From Mesorhizobium huakuii (lineage in GTDB: Bacteria; Pseudomonadota; Alphaproteobacteria; Rhizobiales; Rhizobiaceae): a stretch of 64,000 nucleotides of DNA. The translations under genes and the position numbers were made by a program. The notes below the pieces were generated by a model that saw only the letters and a program-made list of their open reading frames with translations, was not told the DNA's origin and ran no database searches. Location of the stretch: positions 124,001 to 188,000 of the forward strand of contig NZ_BSNY01000023.1 in the NCBI RefSeq assembly GCF_030160235.1, given 5' to 3'. Below are positions 61,433 to 64,000 of the stretch, in pieces; position 1 is the stretch's first letter; each line of letters begins with the position of its first letter.

Positions 61433-63004
61433 ATGATCGAACAGGGTTCGATTGCGCCATTTTCCGGGACGCCCTTGCTGCGCGTCGAGGGCGTCAGGAA
61501 GCGGTTTGGCGGCGTCAACGCGCTGCGCGGTGTCAGTCTCGAAGTTCGCTCCGGTGAAGTGCATGCCTTGCTCGGCGAGAACGGCGCCGGCAAGTCGACG
61601 CTGATCAAGATCCTGAGCGGCGTGCATGTGCATGATGGCGGCTCGATCGAAATCGACGGCAAGCCTGTCTCGTTTTCCTCGCCCGCCCGGTCGCGCGATG
61701 CCGGCGTGGCGGTCGTCTACCAGGATCTGAGCCTGGTCGAGTCGCTGTCGGTCGCCGACAATCTGCTGTTGGGACGAGAGCCGAAGACGCGGCTTGGCTT
61801 CCTGAAAAAACGCCAACTGGTGGCGCAAGCCGAAGCCTTTCTCAAATCGCAGAACATTCCGCTCGACGCCCGCGCCATGGTCGGCTCGCTGCCCTTCGCC
61901 TATCGCCAGATGACCGAGATCGCCAAGGCGCTGATGGGCGACGTTCGCCTGCTCATTTTGGACGAGCCGACCTCGGCGCTGACCGATGATGAGGAGAAGA
62001 TCCTGTTCGAGGCGATCCGGGCGGTCGCCGCGCGGGGCGTCGGGGTGATCTACGTCACCCACCGCCTCAACGAGGTGTTCCGCATCTCGAACCGGGTCAC
62101 CGTCTTCCGCGACGGGCAGAACGCCGGAACCTTCGTCACGGCGCAAACCAATATGCGGCAATTGGTCGGCGCGATCGTCGGGCAGGATCACGCCGTGCTG
62201 AAGGCAGATGGCGCGGTATCTGGACAAGGCATGACGCCATCCGTCGTTTTCTCCGAAAAGCCCGTGCTCGAATTGAAAGGCGTCAGCAATGACCGGCTCG
62301 ACGGGGCCAGTCTCGAATTGCGCGCCGGCGAAATCCATGGCCTTGCCGGGCTGATCGGCAGCGGGCGCACCGAAATCCTGCAGACCATCTTCGGCCTGCG
62401 GCCCGCCCAGTCGGGCGAGGTCAGCCTGGACGGCGTCTCGTTGAAGGCAACAGACCCGGCGGCGGTGATCGGGCTGGGCATCGCGCTGGTGCCGGAGGAC
62501 CGGCACGTCCAGGGCCTGGTCCTCGAACATTCGATCGAGCGCAACCTGACCTTGCCGCGGCTGCCCTATTTCTCGCGCCTCGGCTGGCTGCAGCGCGGTC
62601 CGGCGAGCGTACATGCCAATGCCGCGATGCGCAGGCTGGCCGTCAAGGCGCCAAGCGCGTTGACCCTGGTGAAGAACCTGTCGGGCGGCAACCAGCAGAA
62701 GGTGGTGTTCGGCAAATGGAACGAGCCGCGGCCGCGCGTGCTTTTGCTCGACGAGCCGACGGTCGGTGTCGATGTCGGTGCGCGCGAGGAGATTTACGGC
62801 GTCATTCGTGCCGCGGCGGCGGCCGGCAGCGGGGTGCTGCTTGTGTCGTCCGATCTGTCCGAACTGCTGCAGCTCTGCGACCGCATCTCGATCGTCGTCG
62901 ACGGCCGCATCACCAGGACGACCATGCGGCCGGACTTCGGCAGCGCCGAGGACCTCCATCACCTCATTCAGATTTCGCAGCCATCGGAAGAGCACGCGGC
63001 ATGA
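61433..63004 (+). CDS. Sugar ABC transporter ATPase (RbsA/MglA type)
   Basis: Encodes 523 residues: two ABC domains in tandem. The first has Walker A GENGAGKSTLIKIL, LPFAYRQMTEIAKAL in the signature position and LLILDEPTSAL. The second has the degenerate LIGSGRTEILQ, then NLSGGNQQKVVFGKW and LLLDEPTVGVDVG. This is the standard plan of CUT2-class sugar importers. The stop overlaps the permease start by 4 nt. The regulator upstream is DeoR-type. The substrate is not evident from the ATPase. Confidence 0.94.
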   Translation: MIEQGSIAPFSGTPLLRVEGVRKRFGGVNALRGVSLEVRSGEVHALLGENGAGKSTLIKILSGVHVHDGGSIEIDGKPVSFSSPARSRDAGVAVVYQDLSLVESLSVADNLLLGREPKTRLGFLKKRQLVAQAEAFLKSQNIPLDARAMVGSLPFAYRQMTEIAKALMGDVRLLILDEPTSALTDDEEKILFEAIRAVAARGVGVIYVTHRLNEVFRISNRVTVFRDGQNAGTFVTAQTNMRQLVGAIVGQDHAVLKADGAVSGQGMTPSVVFSEKPVLELKGVSNDRLDGASLELRAGEIHGLAGLIGSGRTEILQTIFGLRPAQSGEVSLDGVSLKATDPAAVIGLGIALVPEDRHVQGLVLEHSIERNLTLPRLPYFSRLGWLQRGPASVHANAAMRRLAVKAPSALTLVKNLSGGNQQKVVFGKWNEPRPRVLLLDEPTVGVDVGAREEIYGVIRAAAAAGSGVLLVSSDLSELLQLCDRISIVVDGRITRTTMRPDFGSAEDLHHLIQISQPSEEHAA

Positions 63005-63987
63005 CCGACACACAAAACCCGGCAAAAGCCGCCGCCAGCCAACCGGGCGGCCGCTCGGCCTTGCGGTATCTGCTGCAGGGCGAGCGCCCCTACATGCTCT
63101 ACGTCGCCTTCGCCATCATGCTGATCGTCTTCAGCCTGGCGTCGCCCTGGTTCCTGTCGATCGACAATTTCCTCAACATCGGCCGCCAGACGACACTGGT
63201 CTCGATCATCGCGGTGGGCATGACGTTCGTCATCATCTCCAGGCAGATCGACCTGTCCGTCGCCTCGACGCTGGCGCTTTCGGGCATGAGCGCATCGCTG
63301 GCCATGGCATTCGTCGCCAACAACTGGGTCGTCGGCGCCGTGGCGGGGCTGGGCACCGGGGCGCTGATCGGGCTGCTCAACGGCGTCTTGACGACGCGTC
63401 TGGAAATCCCGTCCTTCCTGGTGACATTGGGCACCCTGAGCGGCGCGCGCGGCCTGGCGCTGATGGTCACCAACACCAAGCCGGTCATCATCACCAACGA
63501 ATATTATTTCGCGATTTTCGGCGAGGGCTCGGTGCTCGGCATACCGGCGCCGATCCTGTGGACGCTCGGCGTCACCATCGCCGGCATATTGCTGCTCCAC
63601 TACAGCGTCTATGGGCGGCGGGTTTACGCGGCGGGCGGCAACCCGACGGCGGCACTCTATTCCGGCGTCCACATCAAGCAGGTCACGACGCTGGCCTTCG
63701 TGCTGACCGGGACGCTCGCCGGGCTGGCATCGCTGATCCTGTCGGCGCGCTCGCACGCGGCGCGGCCCGATGTGGTGCAAGGCATGGAGCTCGATGTCAT
63801 CGCCTCGGTCATCCTCGGCGGCTGCAGCCTGTTCGGCGGCCGCGGCTTCGTGCTCGGCACGCTGCTCGGCAGCCTGATCATCGGCACGCTCAACAACGGG
63901 CTGGTGCTGCTCGGCGTCAGCTCGTCGCTGCAACTCGTCATCAAGGGGGCAATCATCGTCGCCGCGGTCGCGTTCACGAGGAGGTAA
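63001..63987 (+). CDS. Sugar ABC transporter permease (RbsC type)
   Basis: Encodes 328 residues with about eight to ten membrane segments. The conserved GMTFVIISRQIDLSVASTLA and LEIPSFLVTLGTLSGARGLA are the CUT2 permease signatures, followed by YAAGGNPTAALYSGV and VILGGCSLFGGRG. It couples to the preceding ATPase. The binding protein and perhaps a second permease should lie just beyond the right edge, since neither is seen upstream. Confidence 0.93.
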   Translation: MTDTQNPAKAAASQPGGRSALRYLLQGERPYMLYVAFAIMLIVFSLASPWFLSIDNFLNIGRQTTLVSIIAVGMTFVIISRQIDLSVASTLALSGMSASLAMAFVANNWVVGAVAGLGTGALIGLLNGVLTTRLEIPSFLVTLGTLSGARGLALMVTNTKPVIITNEYYFAIFGEGSVLGIPAPILWTLGVTIAGILLLHYSVYGRRVYAAGGNPTAALYSGVHIKQVTTLAFVLTGTLAGLASLILSARSHAARPDVVQGMELDVIASVILGGCSLFGGRGFVLGTLLGSLIIGTLNNGLVLLGVSSSLQLVIKGAIIVAAVAFTRR

Positions 63988-64000
63988 GGCGCGCCACGGA

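Overview
The window reads as a high-GC alphaproteobacterial chromosome or megaplasmid segment, most likely Mesorhizobium or a close Phyllobacteriaceae relative. This is inferred from family content: tandem BA14K motifs, two small DUF680-like exported proteins, a DUF2934/DUF3606 protein, a DUF1127 protein, minCDE behind a CtrA-type box, many LysR/AraC regulators, and GC-rich intergenic palindromes of the kind scattered through Mesorhizobium genomes. No tRNA, rRNA, CRISPR array, transposase or integrase was found, so it looks like ordinary accessory-rich backbone and not an island.

Layout. 1-5.2 kb: a partial coiled-coil protein with a 159-bp tandem repeat, a Gly-rich exported protein, an acyl-CoA synthetase and a class-C beta-lactamase-like hydrolase. 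5.3-10 kb: a leftward five-gene operon of overlapping frames (UbiA-type prenyltransferase, GtrA, HAD phosphatase, methyltransferase, GT-C glycosyltransferase), a candidate polyprenyl-phospho-pentose/glycan system. 10.3-13.5 kb: a double-HD/LuxR fusion regulator, a small ABM-like protein and an AmiC-like binding protein without signal peptide, perhaps a cytosolic ligand-sensing module. 13.5-20.4 kb: regulator/oxidoreductase pairs, a tautomerase and a KamA-type radical SAM enzyme. 20.4-25.6 kb: a compact Pls/PosA-type NRPS, GNAT and phosphopantetheinyl transferase operon.

26-31 kb: mostly small envelope genes (DUF680-like pair, Tat-type metallo-hydrolase, TPR, DoxX, BA14K, DUF2934) and a 49-residue gene with a frameshifted duplicate. 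31.4-36.5 kb: a reversed-order LuxR/TPR regulator, then a LysR-controlled VOC/SDR/YciI cluster whose SDR lacks its catalytic Tyr and Lys. 36.9-38.9 kb: minC, minD, minE. 39.5-44.6 kb: a leftward surface-glycan operon (acyltransferase, two GT2 enzymes, ABC exporter). 45-55.5 kb: an LpxO-like hydroxylase, an RhtA-like exporter, an autotransporter remnant, AraC, LuxR, an outer membrane beta-barrel protein, an nfeD-slipin pair, and a LysR/quinone-reductase pair. 55.5-60.1 kb: a PaoABC-like molybdenum aldehyde oxidoreductase divergent from a TetR regulator with a visible operator. 60.3-64 kb: a DeoR regulator and the ATPase and permease of a CUT2 sugar ABC transporter.

Functions are assigned from motifs read by eye. 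No database search or structure prediction was run.
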